This document shows positions 18,103 through 26,375 of a DNA stretch of 48,126 bases, in pieces; the first letter of the stretch is position 1; the number at the start of each line of letters is the position of its first letter. Origin of the DNA: Cnuella takakiae (lineage in GTDB: Bacteria; Bacteroidota; Bacteroidia; Chitinophagales; Chitinophagaceae); assembly GCF_001953305.1 (NCBI RefSeq), contig NZ_MTFE01000010.1, positions 3,765,809 to 3,813,934 of the forward strand, in the 5' to 3' direction. The position numbers and the translations under genes were made by a program. The notes below the pieces were generated by a model. That model saw only the letters and a program-made list of their open reading frames with translations, did no database searches and was not told the DNA's origin.

Positions 18103-18959
18103 TTCAACTGGTAATCTTCCAGCTTGGAATGCAGTTGCTCCAGTGCCTGGTGCAGTTGCTCGTCGTTGGGTGCAACGCCGTGCCATTTGTGGCTGCCCAT
18201 CATGAAGTCAACGCCATAACCCATGCCGGTTTTCATCAGTATGCAAATGGGCTGGCCATTACCGCAGAGGCTTTTCGCCTGCTCCAGGGTAGCTACCACT
18301 TCGTCCATATTGTTACCGTTCATTTCCAGTACCTGCCAGCCAAAGGCTTCTACCTTGGCGCGGAGGTTACCGAGGGGCATTACCTGGTCGGTAGAGCCGT
18401 CGATCTGCTGGCCGTTGTGGTCAACAATCCATACCAGGTTGTCTACCTTTTTGCCGGGCGCATACATGGCAGCTTCCCAGATCTGGCCTTCGTCGAGCTC
18501 GCCGTCGCCGGTGAGCACAAATACTTTTTTATCATCGCCATTGAGCTTCTTGGCCTGAGCAGCACCAATAGCAACTGAAATACCCTGGCCCAGCGAACCC
18601 GAAGCGATGCGTACACCGGGGAGACCTTCGTGGGTGGTGGGGTGGCCCTGCAGGCGGCTGTTCAGTTTGCGGAAAGAACCCAGTTCGGAAACAGGGAAAT
18701 AACCGGAACGCGCCAGCACGGAGTAGAAAACAGGAGAAATGTGACCGTTGGAAAGAAAGAACAGGTCTTCACCGGTTCCATCCATTTTAAACTGCGGGTT
18801 GTGCTCCATTACCTTGAAGTAAAGGGCTACCAGGAGGTCGGTGCAACCCAGCGAACCACCGGGGTGGCCGCTCTGGCATGCATGCACCATACGTACGATG
18901 TCGCGACGCACCTGCACCGCGACGCCTTTCAAGTCGTCGATTGTATGTTGTTGGCTCAT
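18087..18959 (-). CDS. Transketolase, N-terminal (thiamine diphosphate-binding) subunit
   Basis: 290 residues from the ATG at 18959 (MSQQHTIDDLKG); the open frame reaches 31 codons further but only through repeat C. The subunit has the hallmarks of the PP domain: SGHPGGSLGCTDLL, and the thiamine diphosphate motif GDGELDEGQIWEAAM followed about 30 residues later by DHNGQQ. It forms the active transketolase with the product of 17007-17981. The last residues NELIS are encoded by an inverted-repeat arm, an unusual C-terminus that a family comparison could date. It is transcribed after the transaldolase gene in the nine-gene unit. Confidence 0.95.
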   Translation of the reverse strand: MSQQHTIDDLKGVAVQVRRDIVRMVHACQSGHPGGSLGCTDLLVALYFKVMEHNPQFKMDGTGEDLFFLSNGHISPVFYSVLARSGYFPVSELGSFRKLNSRLQGHPTTHEGLPGVRIASGSLGQGISVAIGAAQAKKLNGDDKKVFVLTGDGELDEGQIWEAAMYAPGKKVDNLVWIVDHNGQQIDGSTDQVMPLGNLRAKVEAFGWQVLEMNGNNMDEVVATLEQAKSLCGNGQPICILMKTGMGYGVDFMMGSHKWHGVAPNDEQLHQALEQLHSKLEDYQLNELIS

Positions 18960-18975
18960 GATTGATTTTAATGTC

Positions 18976-19070
18976 GTGAATGGTGAATGGTGAATGGTCA
19001 ATTCAAGAGAATAATTAGGTGAGTGGTACCTAGTTAAGGATACTTTCACCATTGACCATTCACCATTGAC
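18976..19070. repeat. Inverted repeat C (gtgaatgg words) between transaldolase and transketolase genes
   Basis: Arms 18976-19003 and 19044-19070 are built of GGTGAATGGTCAAT words, complementary with a few mismatches, and enclose a smaller TAGGT/ACCTA hairpin. The element uses the same word as repeat A and ends 3 nt after the transaldolase stop codon. Confidence 0.8.
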
Positions 19071-19073
19071 GGT

Positions 19074-19745
19074 TTACGCTACTGCTGCTTCGGCCTGCAT
19101 TTTCTTGGCGTCCTCGATGAACTTGGCCAGGCCGAGGTCGGTGAGAGGGTGCTTCAGCAGACCCAGGATGGGCTCGAGCGGGCAGGTGCACACATCGGCA
19201 CCGGCAGCTGCGCAGTCGATGATGTGGTTGGGGTTGCGGATAGAGGCCGCCAGGATCTGGGTTTTGAAACCCTGTACGTTGAAGATCTGTGCGATCTGCT
19301 CGATCAGTTGCACACCGTTCCAACCGCTGTCGTCGATGCGGCCCAGGAAAGGCGATACATAGGTAGCACCTGCTTTGGCGGCAAGGATGGCCTGGCCGGC
19401 AGAGAAGATCAGGGTGCAGTTGGTTTTGATACCGTTATCGGTGAACCATTTAATGGCTTTGATACCGTCTTTGATCATGGGCACCTTCACCACGATGTTG
19501 GGGTGAATGGCAGCCAGGGCCTTACCTTCTTCGATAATGCCTTCGTAATCGGTCGACAACACTTCGGCAGAGATATCACCATCCACCAAGTCGCAGATTG
19601 TGCGGTAATGTTGGTGAATGGCTTCTTCACCCTTGATGCCTTCTTTGGCCATCAGTGAAGGGTTGGTGGTCACGCCATCCAGGATACCCAGGGCGGCTGC
19701 TTCTTTGATCTGCGCCAGGTTGGCGGTGTCGATGAAAAACTTCAT
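19074..19745 (-). CDS. Transaldolase, small (TalC/MipB-like) type
   Basis: 223 residues, the size of the compact transaldolase/fructose-6-phosphate aldolase subfamily that forms decamers. The start MKFFIDTANLAQIKEA and GVTTNPSLMAKEG are diagnostic. The Schiff-base lysine is Lys87 (VVKVPM). Glu61 (ISAEV) and Phe133 (SPFLGRIDD) stand where fructose-6-phosphate aldolases have Gln and Tyr, so a true transaldolase is the better call. It exchanges three-carbon units in the pentose phosphate pathway, partnering the split transketolase downstream. A 100-bp gap to GH97 shows no distinct signal. Confidence 0.94.
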   Translation of the reverse strand: MKFFIDTANLAQIKEAAALGILDGVTTNPSLMAKEGIKGEEAIHQHYRTICDLVDGDISAEVLSTDYEGIIEEGKALAAIHPNIVVKVPMIKDGIKAIKWFTDNGIKTNCTLIFSAGQAILAAKAGATYVSPFLGRIDDSGWNGVQLIEQIAQIFNVQGFKTQILAASIRNPNHIIDCAAAGADVCTCPLEPILGLLKHPLTDLGLAKFIEDAKKMQAEAAVA

Positions 19746-19845
19746 GAGTAATACTTGCTTGAGGTTTATAAAAAATGTTTGGCTCTACTAATTTGTTTGT
19801 GGTGATGCGATGAACATTCAATTTGCCATGCACCGGGTTGTTTCC

Positions 19846-21792
19846 CTAATCCAGCACCAGCACAAAACCGCCATTGGGTTGCATGGTCACGGGAAGGTTT
19901 TCGGGAAGGGCTGGAATGTTTTGGGACTTGAGCTTTTGTTCGTCTCCGCTGTCTGTAATCAGTTGCCCCATTTTCCTGCCAAACTGTTGCAGCGGCAGGT
20001 TAATTGTCATGGACCCGGCAGTGCCGTTGAGGCCTGCAAGGTACCACCTATTCCCATTACGGCGGGCAAGCACCACGCTTTTACCCGGAAAGCCATCGAT
20101 AAATTTTACTTCATCCCAGCTGCCCGGAAGCTCCCGAAGGTACTGTTTTATAAAATATGGCATGGTAGCCATTCCCTCTGGCGACTCGGCAAAATGCTGT
20201 ACCCCCGACAAGAACACCACCGAAAGCGCCAGCTCAAAAGCAGAGGTTGTGCGACGCTGCACCGGAGTGTAAATGCGGTTGAGGTTCATGGGTGTAAAAT
20301 CCATGGGGTCAAAGGCATTGCGGGTAAAAGGCAGCATGGCCGCATGCGTGGGTTCGGCATCTGCATCGGGCTGGGTAAAGGTGATGAACTCAAAACCCTT
20401 GATGGCCTCGGCAGTTACAAAGTGGGGATAGGTGCGTTGCCAGCCACGTGGCAGGGTAGCCCCGTGAAAATTGATCATCAGCCCGGCGTCTGCAGCATCT
20501 TTCAGAATATCGTGGTAGTACCTGATTACCGAGCGGCCATCGCCACCAAAGAAGTCGATCTTCAGGCCTTTGATGCCCAGGCCCTTCAGGCGGGCAAATT
20601 CCTGCATGCGGCTTTCATGGGTCAGCAATTTATTCTTGGGTGTATACTTTACCGTATTCCAATCACCGGCTGAATTGTACCACAGGAGCAGGCCTACGTT
20701 CTTGGAGGCAGCATACTGTGCCAGTTCGGCCACTTTTTCGTACCCGATCTTGCGGTCCCAGTCTGCATCAATGAGGCAGTACTCCCACTGCATATCGGCA
20801 GCATAATCGATGTATTTCTTTTGCTCTTCGTAAGTAATGAAATCGTCCTTGCTATTGATCCAGCTCCAGGATGCCTTGCCCGGCTTGATGAAAGAAGTTT
20901 TTGTTGTGGTGGCAGGCTTTGCCAGGTCGGTACCCAGCGTGCTTTCCACGATAGTGGCCAGGCTGCCTACGGTGAGCACCCGCCAGGGGGTGGCAAAAGG
21001 CAGTTTGCCCTGGGGCAGCAAGGCGCCGTCGCCCATTACTTCGCGGGCATCCGGAAATGCTACGCGGTACTCCCCTCCTGCCGATGCGGAATCGAGGCGG
21101 GTAGCGCAATAATTGGTATCGAGGTTGGCCTCGGTTATCAGCATCCAGTTTTTGCCGGTGTTGAAAAGCGCAGGATACACCCAGCCAGCCTTGGTGGGTG
21201 CCGGGGTGCCTGCTGCAATACCTTGCTGGTAATGTTCTTCGTAGGCAGGGTTGCTCCGCTCCCATCCTGTTTTGGCCACCTGCATGGGTTGCAACCAGGC
21301 TTTTGACCCGGCAGGCAGGTGAAAAGAAGTTGCTTCTGCCGTAACCGTTTTTTGATCGGTTGTAGTTCCGGGAAACTCATAACGAAATGCCACGCCATCA
21401 TTGGACACCTGGAACACCAGGTTCATAGGTTGCCCCTGTGCATTGCGGGTTTGCAGCACCTGCCTGTTGGCCTGGTAGGTAACCGCCTTTTTTTTGCCCG
21501 TAAATAATTGGTAGGAATCAGCAACTTTTTGCAGTTGGGAAAGGGCTGTACTCTTTAGGCCTTTGCTAAAATCACCATCGGCACGCACCAGGCCAAGGGC
21601 CGAAGTGTCGAGCACCACAGTGTTGTTGTGGGTGATAAAATATTTCGGTTGCCCATTTCTGTTAACCCATGCCTTTACCTGCAGGGCGCCATCCGGGCTT
21701 TTAAGGGAAAGGGTGTGTTGCTGTGCAGCGGCTTTTTGACAAATACCAGCGGCAAGCAACAAGGAGAAAGAAAGGCGAAGGGAATGATTCAT
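19846..21792 (-). CDS. GH97 glycosidase, retaining type, exported
   Basis: 648 residues from the ATG at 21792, whose product begins with a signal peptide (MNHSLRLSFSLLLAAGICQKAAAQ). N-terminal beta-sandwich, central (beta/alpha)8 barrel and C-terminal sheet fit GH97. In this family, retaining enzymes carry an aspartate nucleophile where the inverting SusB type has none: here Asp413 (GLKIDFFGGDG) fits the retaining alpha-galactosidase branch. Because alpha-D-galactose and beta-L-arabinopyranose share configuration, and some GH97 enzymes cleave the latter, a role in removing either cap from arabinan or arabinogalactan side chains is plausible in this locus. Specificity cannot be decided from sequence. 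It lies 59 bp after the mutarotase gene. Confidence 0.9.
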   Translation of the reverse strand: MNHSLRLSFSLLLAAGICQKAAAQQHTLSLKSPDGALQVKAWVNRNGQPKYFITHNNTVVLDTSALGLVRADGDFSKGLKSTALSQLQKVADSYQLFTGKKKAVTYQANRQVLQTRNAQGQPMNLVFQVSNDGVAFRYEFPGTTTDQKTVTAEATSFHLPAGSKAWLQPMQVAKTGWERSNPAYEEHYQQGIAAGTPAPTKAGWVYPALFNTGKNWMLITEANLDTNYCATRLDSASAGGEYRVAFPDAREVMGDGALLPQGKLPFATPWRVLTVGSLATIVESTLGTDLAKPATTTKTSFIKPGKASWSWINSKDDFITYEEQKKYIDYAADMQWEYCLIDADWDRKIGYEKVAELAQYAASKNVGLLLWYNSAGDWNTVKYTPKNKLLTHESRMQEFARLKGLGIKGLKIDFFGGDGRSVIRYYHDILKDAADAGLMINFHGATLPRGWQRTYPHFVTAEAIKGFEFITFTQPDADAEPTHAAMLPFTRNAFDPMDFTPMNLNRIYTPVQRRTTSAFELALSVVFLSGVQHFAESPEGMATMPYFIKQYLRELPGSWDEVKFIDGFPGKSVVLARRNGNRWYLAGLNGTAGSMTINLPLQQFGRKMGQLITDSGDEQKLKSQNIPALPENLPVTMQPNGGFVLVLD

Positions 21793-21851
21793 TTCAGAGA
21801 CGGTGGCATAACAAAAATTTGCGTGCAGGCTTGCACCTGCACGCAATGGTT

Positions 21852-23009
21852 TTATTTCTGGACCGAAACCTTATAGGTAGTTTCAGTATGGTATTTCTGG
21901 CCGGGTTCCAAAATAGTGGTGGGGAACTTGGGCTGGTTGGGCGAATCGGGGAAGTGCTGGGTTTCCAGGCACAGACCGGTGTGCTTCTGAATGGGCTGGC
22001 CTGCATTGTCTTTCAGGGTACCATCCAGGAAGTTGCCCGAATAGAACTGAACACCGGGCTCGGTGGTAAACACTTCCAGCTGGCGGCCGCTCACCGAATC
22101 GCTGAGGGTTGCAATCTTTCGCTGGCTGGCAGTCTGGCCACCATTCAGCACATAGTTGTGGTCGTAGCCACCTTCCACCTGCGCAATGCGGGCGCCGATG
22201 GCAGTGGGCTGACGGAAGTCGAAAGGCGTACCCTGTACCGGCTTCAGTTCACCGGTGGGAATCAGGCCGGCATCAACGGGCGTATAACGGTCCGCATCGA
22301 TCTGAAGGGTGTGGTTCAATATAGGATTGGCCACATTACCCGTGAGGTTGAAATAGCTGTGGTTGGTGAGGTTCACCGGTGTTGCCTTATCGGTAGAGGC
22401 ATCGTAGGTGATCTTCAGCTCATTAGCATCGGTGAGCGTGTAGGTTACGGTCACGTCGAGGTTGCCGGGGTATCCCTCCTCCATGTCTTTGCTCAGGTAG
22501 TGTAGCGTAATGGAAGCATCGCCGGCAGCAGGTGCCTTGGTTATATCCCATACTACTTTGTCAAAACCTTTCTTGCCGCCATGCAGGTGGTTGGCGCCGT
22601 TGTTGGTAGCCAGCTTGTACGTGGAATCGCCAATTTTGAACTGGCCTTTGGCAATACGGTTGCCATAGCGGCCAATAAGCGCACCGAAATAAGGAGGCGG
22701 CGCCATATAGCCTTCCAGTTTATTGAAACCAAGAACGATGCTGCTCTTACCACCGTTTTTGTCGGCAGTAACCCAGGAGGTTACAATACCGCCATAGTTG
22801 GTGATGGTAACGGTGTCGCCGTTCTTGTTAGTGAGGGTGTAGAGGGATACTTTTTTACCGTCTACTTCGCCGAAGTCTGCTGTCATGGCTGTTTTTACAG
22901 CAGCAGTATCAGCATTCGTGCCACCCTCGCTGCTGTTGTTGTTGCCACAGGAGGCAGCCATCAGTGCAAGGGCTGCAATCGCTAGAAAAGAAAGCTTTGT
23001 TTTTTTCAT
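21852..23009 (-). CDS. Aldose 1-epimerase (mutarotase) lipoprotein
   Basis: 385 residues. A lipoprotein signal (LMAASC, Cys21) is followed by a low-complexity linker of Asn, Ser and Gly and then the GalM beta-sandwich. The catalytic acid His217 (NLTNHSYFNL) and base Glu349 (GLCLETQHFPDSPNQP) are both present, with substrate-contact NGANHLHGG (His141/His143). It interconverts sugar anomers; being exported it would act on arabinose or galactose released in the periplasm, supplying the anomer preferred by the symporter. Its gene lies between the GH43 gene (with repeat D between) and GH97. The label galM is avoided, since the substrate is unproven. Confidence 0.93.
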   Translation of the reverse strand: MKKTKLSFLAIAALALMAASCGNNNSSEGGTNADTAAVKTAMTADFGEVDGKKVSLYTLTNKNGDTVTITNYGGIVTSWVTADKNGGKSSIVLGFNKLEGYMAPPPYFGALIGRYGNRIAKGQFKIGDSTYKLATNNGANHLHGGKKGFDKVVWDITKAPAAGDASITLHYLSKDMEEGYPGNLDVTVTYTLTDANELKITYDASTDKATPVNLTNHSYFNLTGNVANPILNHTLQIDADRYTPVDAGLIPTGELKPVQGTPFDFRQPTAIGARIAQVEGGYDHNYVLNGGQTASQRKIATLSDSVSGRQLEVFTTEPGVQFYSGNFLDGTLKDNAGQPIQKHTGLCLETQHFPDSPNQPKFPTTILEPGQKYHTETTYKVSVQK

Positions 23010-23116
23010 ACCTACTTGTGTAAGGTTTATTGGTTGATTCGTTTTGGGCAGTTTAAGGTAGGGAAAATGTGAATGGGGAAAGGTGAATAGTGATTGGTGA
23101 TTGGTGATTGGTGATT

Positions 23117-23196
23117 AGGTATTGGGTATTGGGTATTTTCTAAAAGCACCACTATCACTCAGATGTGCAATACCTAATACCCAATACCCAAAACCT
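23117..23196. repeat. Inverted repeat D (gggtatt words) between GH43 and mutarotase genes
   Basis: Arms 23117-23137 and 23176-23196 match at 20 of 21 positions and are made of the tandem word TATTGGG. A further tandem array of GTGATTG words lies beside the proximal arm (23090-23116). The distal arm ends on the first base of the GH43 stop codon. Confidence 0.82.
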
Positions 23197-24227
23197 CATT
23201 TCGCAACCACCGGCCATCCATCTTCCCAACGCATTTCCTCGATGCGGAGTTTGGATGCGCCTTTATCAGCTGCATCGTATCCATGGAATACCAGGTAATC
23301 TTTTCCGTCGAAAGTGTAAGCCGAGTTGTGGCCTACGCCATGCCATTCTTTATCGCCCTGCAGCACAATGGTACCGCCACCGGTGCGGATATCCTTACCT
23401 GCTTTATCCAGGAAAGGACCTTTTACATTTTTTGACCGGCCAACGATCATTTTGTAAGTGCTTTGCTCGCCTTTGCAGCAATAATCAATCGACGCAAAGA
23501 AGTAGTACCAGGAACCCTTTTTAAACACAAAAGGTGCTTCGATGGCATTGCCACCGGCATCTTTGGGATTATTGTCAACAGAAGGCGGATTCTCAACCGA
23601 GGAAGCAGGTTTGCGGCTGGCTACGGTTGGAATCTTCGTCACATCTTCTGCAGTGTGGAGCCAGTCTTTGGTGAGCTGTACCATCTTCAAGCCATCCCAG
23701 AAAGAACCAAAGACCATGAAGGGCGTACCTTTTTTATCGGTGATGATGTTGGGATCAATGGCATTCCAGTTGGTTTTGCCGGGGTACGACTGGATCACCC
23801 GACCATGATCGGTCCAGCCAAAATATTTTGAAGCAGAGTCAAGGGTTTTAGTGGTAGCCACACCAATAGCTGAAGTGTTTTTGCCAAAGGCAGAAACAGA
23901 ATAGTACAGGTAATACTGTCCATTGTGATAGCTGATATCCGGTGCCCAAATATGGCCGCGGAAGCCTGGGATGGTATCAACAGCCCATTGCGGGGCTTTG
24001 GCAAAAACCGGTGCTTCCTTGCGCCAGTTTTGTAAGTCTTTTGAGCTCCATACAGAAATACCAAAACCGGTGCAGAACAGGTAGTAGGTATCTTTTTCCT
24101 TAATCATCACCGGGTCGTGTACCGGCACCTGGCGCGTAGGCAGTACAGCACCAACCGGTAATTGGCGGGGCTGGGCAAAAGCAGTAACGGAAAGCAGCAG
24201 GAGTAAAAAGGGTAAGATTCTTTTCAT
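23196..24227 (-). CDS. GH43 arabinanase/arabinofuranosidase, exported
   Basis: 343 residues, a single five-bladed propeller after a signal peptide (to about residue 18). The three GH43 acidic residues are visible: the base Asp in VHDPVMI, the modulating Asp in NAIDPNI, and the acid Glu in NAIEAPFVF. The blade motif HIWAPDISY is also typical. The family cleaves alpha-1,5-arabinan (endo or exo) or releases arabinofuranose; short single-domain members near arabinan loci are usually arabinan-acting. It works in the periplasm on chains brought in by SusCD. It stands between two other arabinan enzymes and is flanked on both sides by hairpin repeats. Confidence 0.92.
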   Translation of the reverse strand: MKRILPFLLLLLSVTAFAQPRQLPVGAVLPTRQVPVHDPVMIKEKDTYYLFCTGFGISVWSSKDLQNWRKEAPVFAKAPQWAVDTIPGFRGHIWAPDISYHNGQYYLYYSVSAFGKNTSAIGVATTKTLDSASKYFGWTDHGRVIQSYPGKTNWNAIDPNIITDKKGTPFMVFGSFWDGLKMVQLTKDWLHTAEDVTKIPTVASRKPASSVENPPSVDNNPKDAGGNAIEAPFVFKKGSWYYFFASIDYCCKGEQSTYKMIVGRSKNVKGPFLDKAGKDIRTGGGTIVLQGDKEWHGVGHNSAYTFDGKDYLVFHGYDAADKGASKLRIEEMRWEDGWPVVAK

Positions 24228-24245
24228 GGCTTTGTTTGGGAAAAG

Positions 24246-24321
24246 AAACCTATAAGGTTTTAAAAACCTTATAGGTTTGGAGGAAAAAACACCTAACAGG
24301 TCTTTACGACCTGTTAAGTGT
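24246..24321. repeat. Inverted repeat pair E between GH51 and GH43 genes
   Basis: Two hairpins. The first has perfect 16-bp arms AAACCTATAAGGTTTT (24246-24261) and its complement (24263-24278) with a single-base loop. The second has 14-bp arms (24289-24302 and 24308-24321) of ACACCTAACAGGTC type with one mismatch. Both recur as a pair at 27936-28004. The element starts 10 nt after the GH51 stop. Confidence 0.85.
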
Positions 24322-24331
24322 AAAATAAAAC

Positions 24332-26317
24332 TTACTTATAGGCAACCCTTACCACGCTGAACGAGTAAGGCTTGGCTTCCATTTTCACCGCCTTGCCTTT
24401 GATGGCAATGGAGCTTTCAACAGGTGCCAGGTTCTTGGGTTGTTCCAGGCTGTTCACCACGTTGAGGTCATTGCTTTGCAACAGGAAGAGTTTACCCTGG
24501 CTGGCAAGGCTTTTCACGCCCTTCAGGTCGAGGTTCACCTGCTGGGGCTTACCCGACACGTTCACCACTTTTACAATCACCTCCTTGGTTTTGGTATCCA
24601 GTGCTGCCGAAGCGTACAGGCTGTCCTGGCCGGCTACCACGTCTTTATTCAAAGTGATCGGAAGTACCTTATTGCCCTTGTTGAGTGAATACAGTTGCTG
24701 CACGTAGTAGTTGGGGGTACCATAAGCACGCAGGTTGTCAACCCAAATCATGTCGGGTGTCCACTGCCAGCCTTCAGCATGCGCAAACAAAGGTGCATAG
24801 GAGGCCATGGTTACTACATCGGCATTGCGTTCCAGGCCGGTCATGAAAGCAGCTTCTGCCAGGGCAGCCTGCCAGCTGTTCTTGTTGTGGATACTCACCA
24901 CCTTATCGGTTTGTGCGGCATACTCACCGGCAAAAACTTTAGGCCCTGTGCGGGGATAATTGTCGTAGCGGCGGGCATTTTCCAGGAACCATTCAGGGCG
25001 GCGGTAGTAGTGCTCGTCGATGATATCGGCGTTCATGCTCCGCAACTCCGTATTCAGGTAATCAAAACGGTCGCCATTGGGATCTGTACCCGAAGAGTTC
25101 ACCAGCTTGATATCAGGGTATTTATCCTTGATGGCCTTGGTAAATACTTTCAGTCGCTCCACGTATTGAGGGCCCCAGTTTTCGTTGCCCACACCCATGA
25201 ACTTAAGGTTGAAGGGTTCAGGGTGGCCCAGCTCCGCACGCTTGGCGCCCCACTTGGTGGTAACGGCACCATTGGCAAATTCAACCAGGTCGAGTGCATC
25301 CTGGATATAGGGCTGCAGGTCTTCCATGGGCACCAGTTCGGCAGTGTTGAACTGGCAGGCCATACCTGCGTTCAGGATGGGCAGGGGCTCGGCACCGATG
25401 TCTTCACAGAGCTGGAAGTATTCAAAGAAACCCAATCCAAAAGTTTGGAAATAATCGGGTGCAGGACGGTGGGCAAATTCAAAGTTCCAGCGGTTGATGA
25501 TCAGCTGTCGGTCTTCGAGTGCGCCAATGGTTTTTTTCCACTGGTAGCGCTGGTCGAGGTCGTAGCCTTCCACGATGCAACCACCGGGGAAGCGTACAAA
25601 GCCAGGCTTCATATCAGCCAGCATTTGGATCATGTCGGCACGCATGCCACCGGGACGGCCTTTCCAGGTATCGCTTGGAAAAAGGGAGATCATATCAAGG
25701 TCCACTACTCCATTGCCTTCAAACCATACACGCATACGGCCCTTGGGCACCGTAGCGTTGGCTGTGAAAGAAGCTTTGGCAGTATGCCAGTCTTGGCCAG
25801 CCTGCGACAGGTCAACAGCCGTGCCGCCATAGGTTTTACCCAGGCTGTCTACCAGTTCTACATACAGCTTTACACCGGGTGCAGCCTGGCGGTACATTAC
25901 GGAAAAATCGTAGCGCAAACCATTCTTGATACCCATGCCTTTGAAGCCTTCGTTGGTGAGGCCCAGGTCGCCACGGGCTGCATTTTTTACAGTAGCCTGC
26001 AGGTAGCGGGGATTGGCAGGTTTGTCGGCGCGGTTCATGATGATCAGGTCGCCTTCCTGGAATTGCTTGCGGGTAATGTTCCAGCCCATCAGGGGTTTGA
26101 AAAATTCGAATGATCGGTTCTTCACCAGTTCGGCATAGATACCGCCATCAGCGCCCTGGTTGATGTCTTCGAAAAATACACCCCACATGGTAGGCTGTAT
26201 ATCTGCCTTGGCAGCAGCCACGTTTACCTGCAGGTTTTTTTGAGCATCTGCCATTGCAGGTGCCATGAATGCCGCAGCACCCACACACCATTTCAGCAGT
26301 TCGCGTTTCATGTTCAT
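24332..26317 (-). CDS. GH51 alpha-L-arabinofuranosidase with CBM4/9-like domain, exported
   Basis: 661 residues. A signal peptide (to about residue 25) precedes the start of the catalytic part (PTMWGVFFEDINQGADGGIY), a carbohydrate-binding beta-sandwich inserted at about 70-215, the (beta/alpha)8 barrel (about 220-500) and a C-terminal beta domain. The acid/base is Glu379 (GVGNENWG) and the nucleophile Glu465 (KVFAGEYAAQ). This long architecture differs from the short GH51 encoded at 28011-29555; the long form often acts on branched arabinan or arabinoxylan. An ATG two codons downstream of the chosen one (MKRELL) is an equally possible start. It is preceded by GH43 at 58 bp. Confidence 0.93.
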   Translation of the reverse strand: MNMKRELLKWCVGAAAFMAPAMADAQKNLQVNVAAAKADIQPTMWGVFFEDINQGADGGIYAELVKNRSFEFFKPLMGWNITRKQFQEGDLIIMNRADKPANPRYLQATVKNAARGDLGLTNEGFKGMGIKNGLRYDFSVMYRQAAPGVKLYVELVDSLGKTYGGTAVDLSQAGQDWHTAKASFTANATVPKGRMRVWFEGNGVVDLDMISLFPSDTWKGRPGGMRADMIQMLADMKPGFVRFPGGCIVEGYDLDQRYQWKKTIGALEDRQLIINRWNFEFAHRPAPDYFQTFGLGFFEYFQLCEDIGAEPLPILNAGMACQFNTAELVPMEDLQPYIQDALDLVEFANGAVTTKWGAKRAELGHPEPFNLKFMGVGNENWGPQYVERLKVFTKAIKDKYPDIKLVNSSGTDPNGDRFDYLNTELRSMNADIIDEHYYRRPEWFLENARRYDNYPRTGPKVFAGEYAAQTDKVVSIHNKNSWQAALAEAAFMTGLERNADVVTMASYAPLFAHAEGWQWTPDMIWVDNLRAYGTPNYYVQQLYSLNKGNKVLPITLNKDVVAGQDSLYASAALDTKTKEVIVKVVNVSGKPQQVNLDLKGVKSLASQGKLFLLQSNDLNVVNSLEQPKNLAPVESSIAIKGKAVKMEAKPYSFSVVRVAYK

Positions 26318-26375
26318 GCTATCGTTTGTGTTTTGTTTTTTATGACTTTGTCAAAAACGGAAGTAAATACGCCTA

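Noticed and set aside
18960-19052. N-terminal extension of the transketolase N-terminal subunit
   Set aside because: The 31 extra codons lie in repeat C; the family start is at 18959.
24316-24324. AAGTGTAAA half-site downstream of GH51
   Set aside because: It lies in the arm of hairpin E2, has no symmetric partner at 19-bp spacing and is not upstream of a gene start; chance match to the operator.
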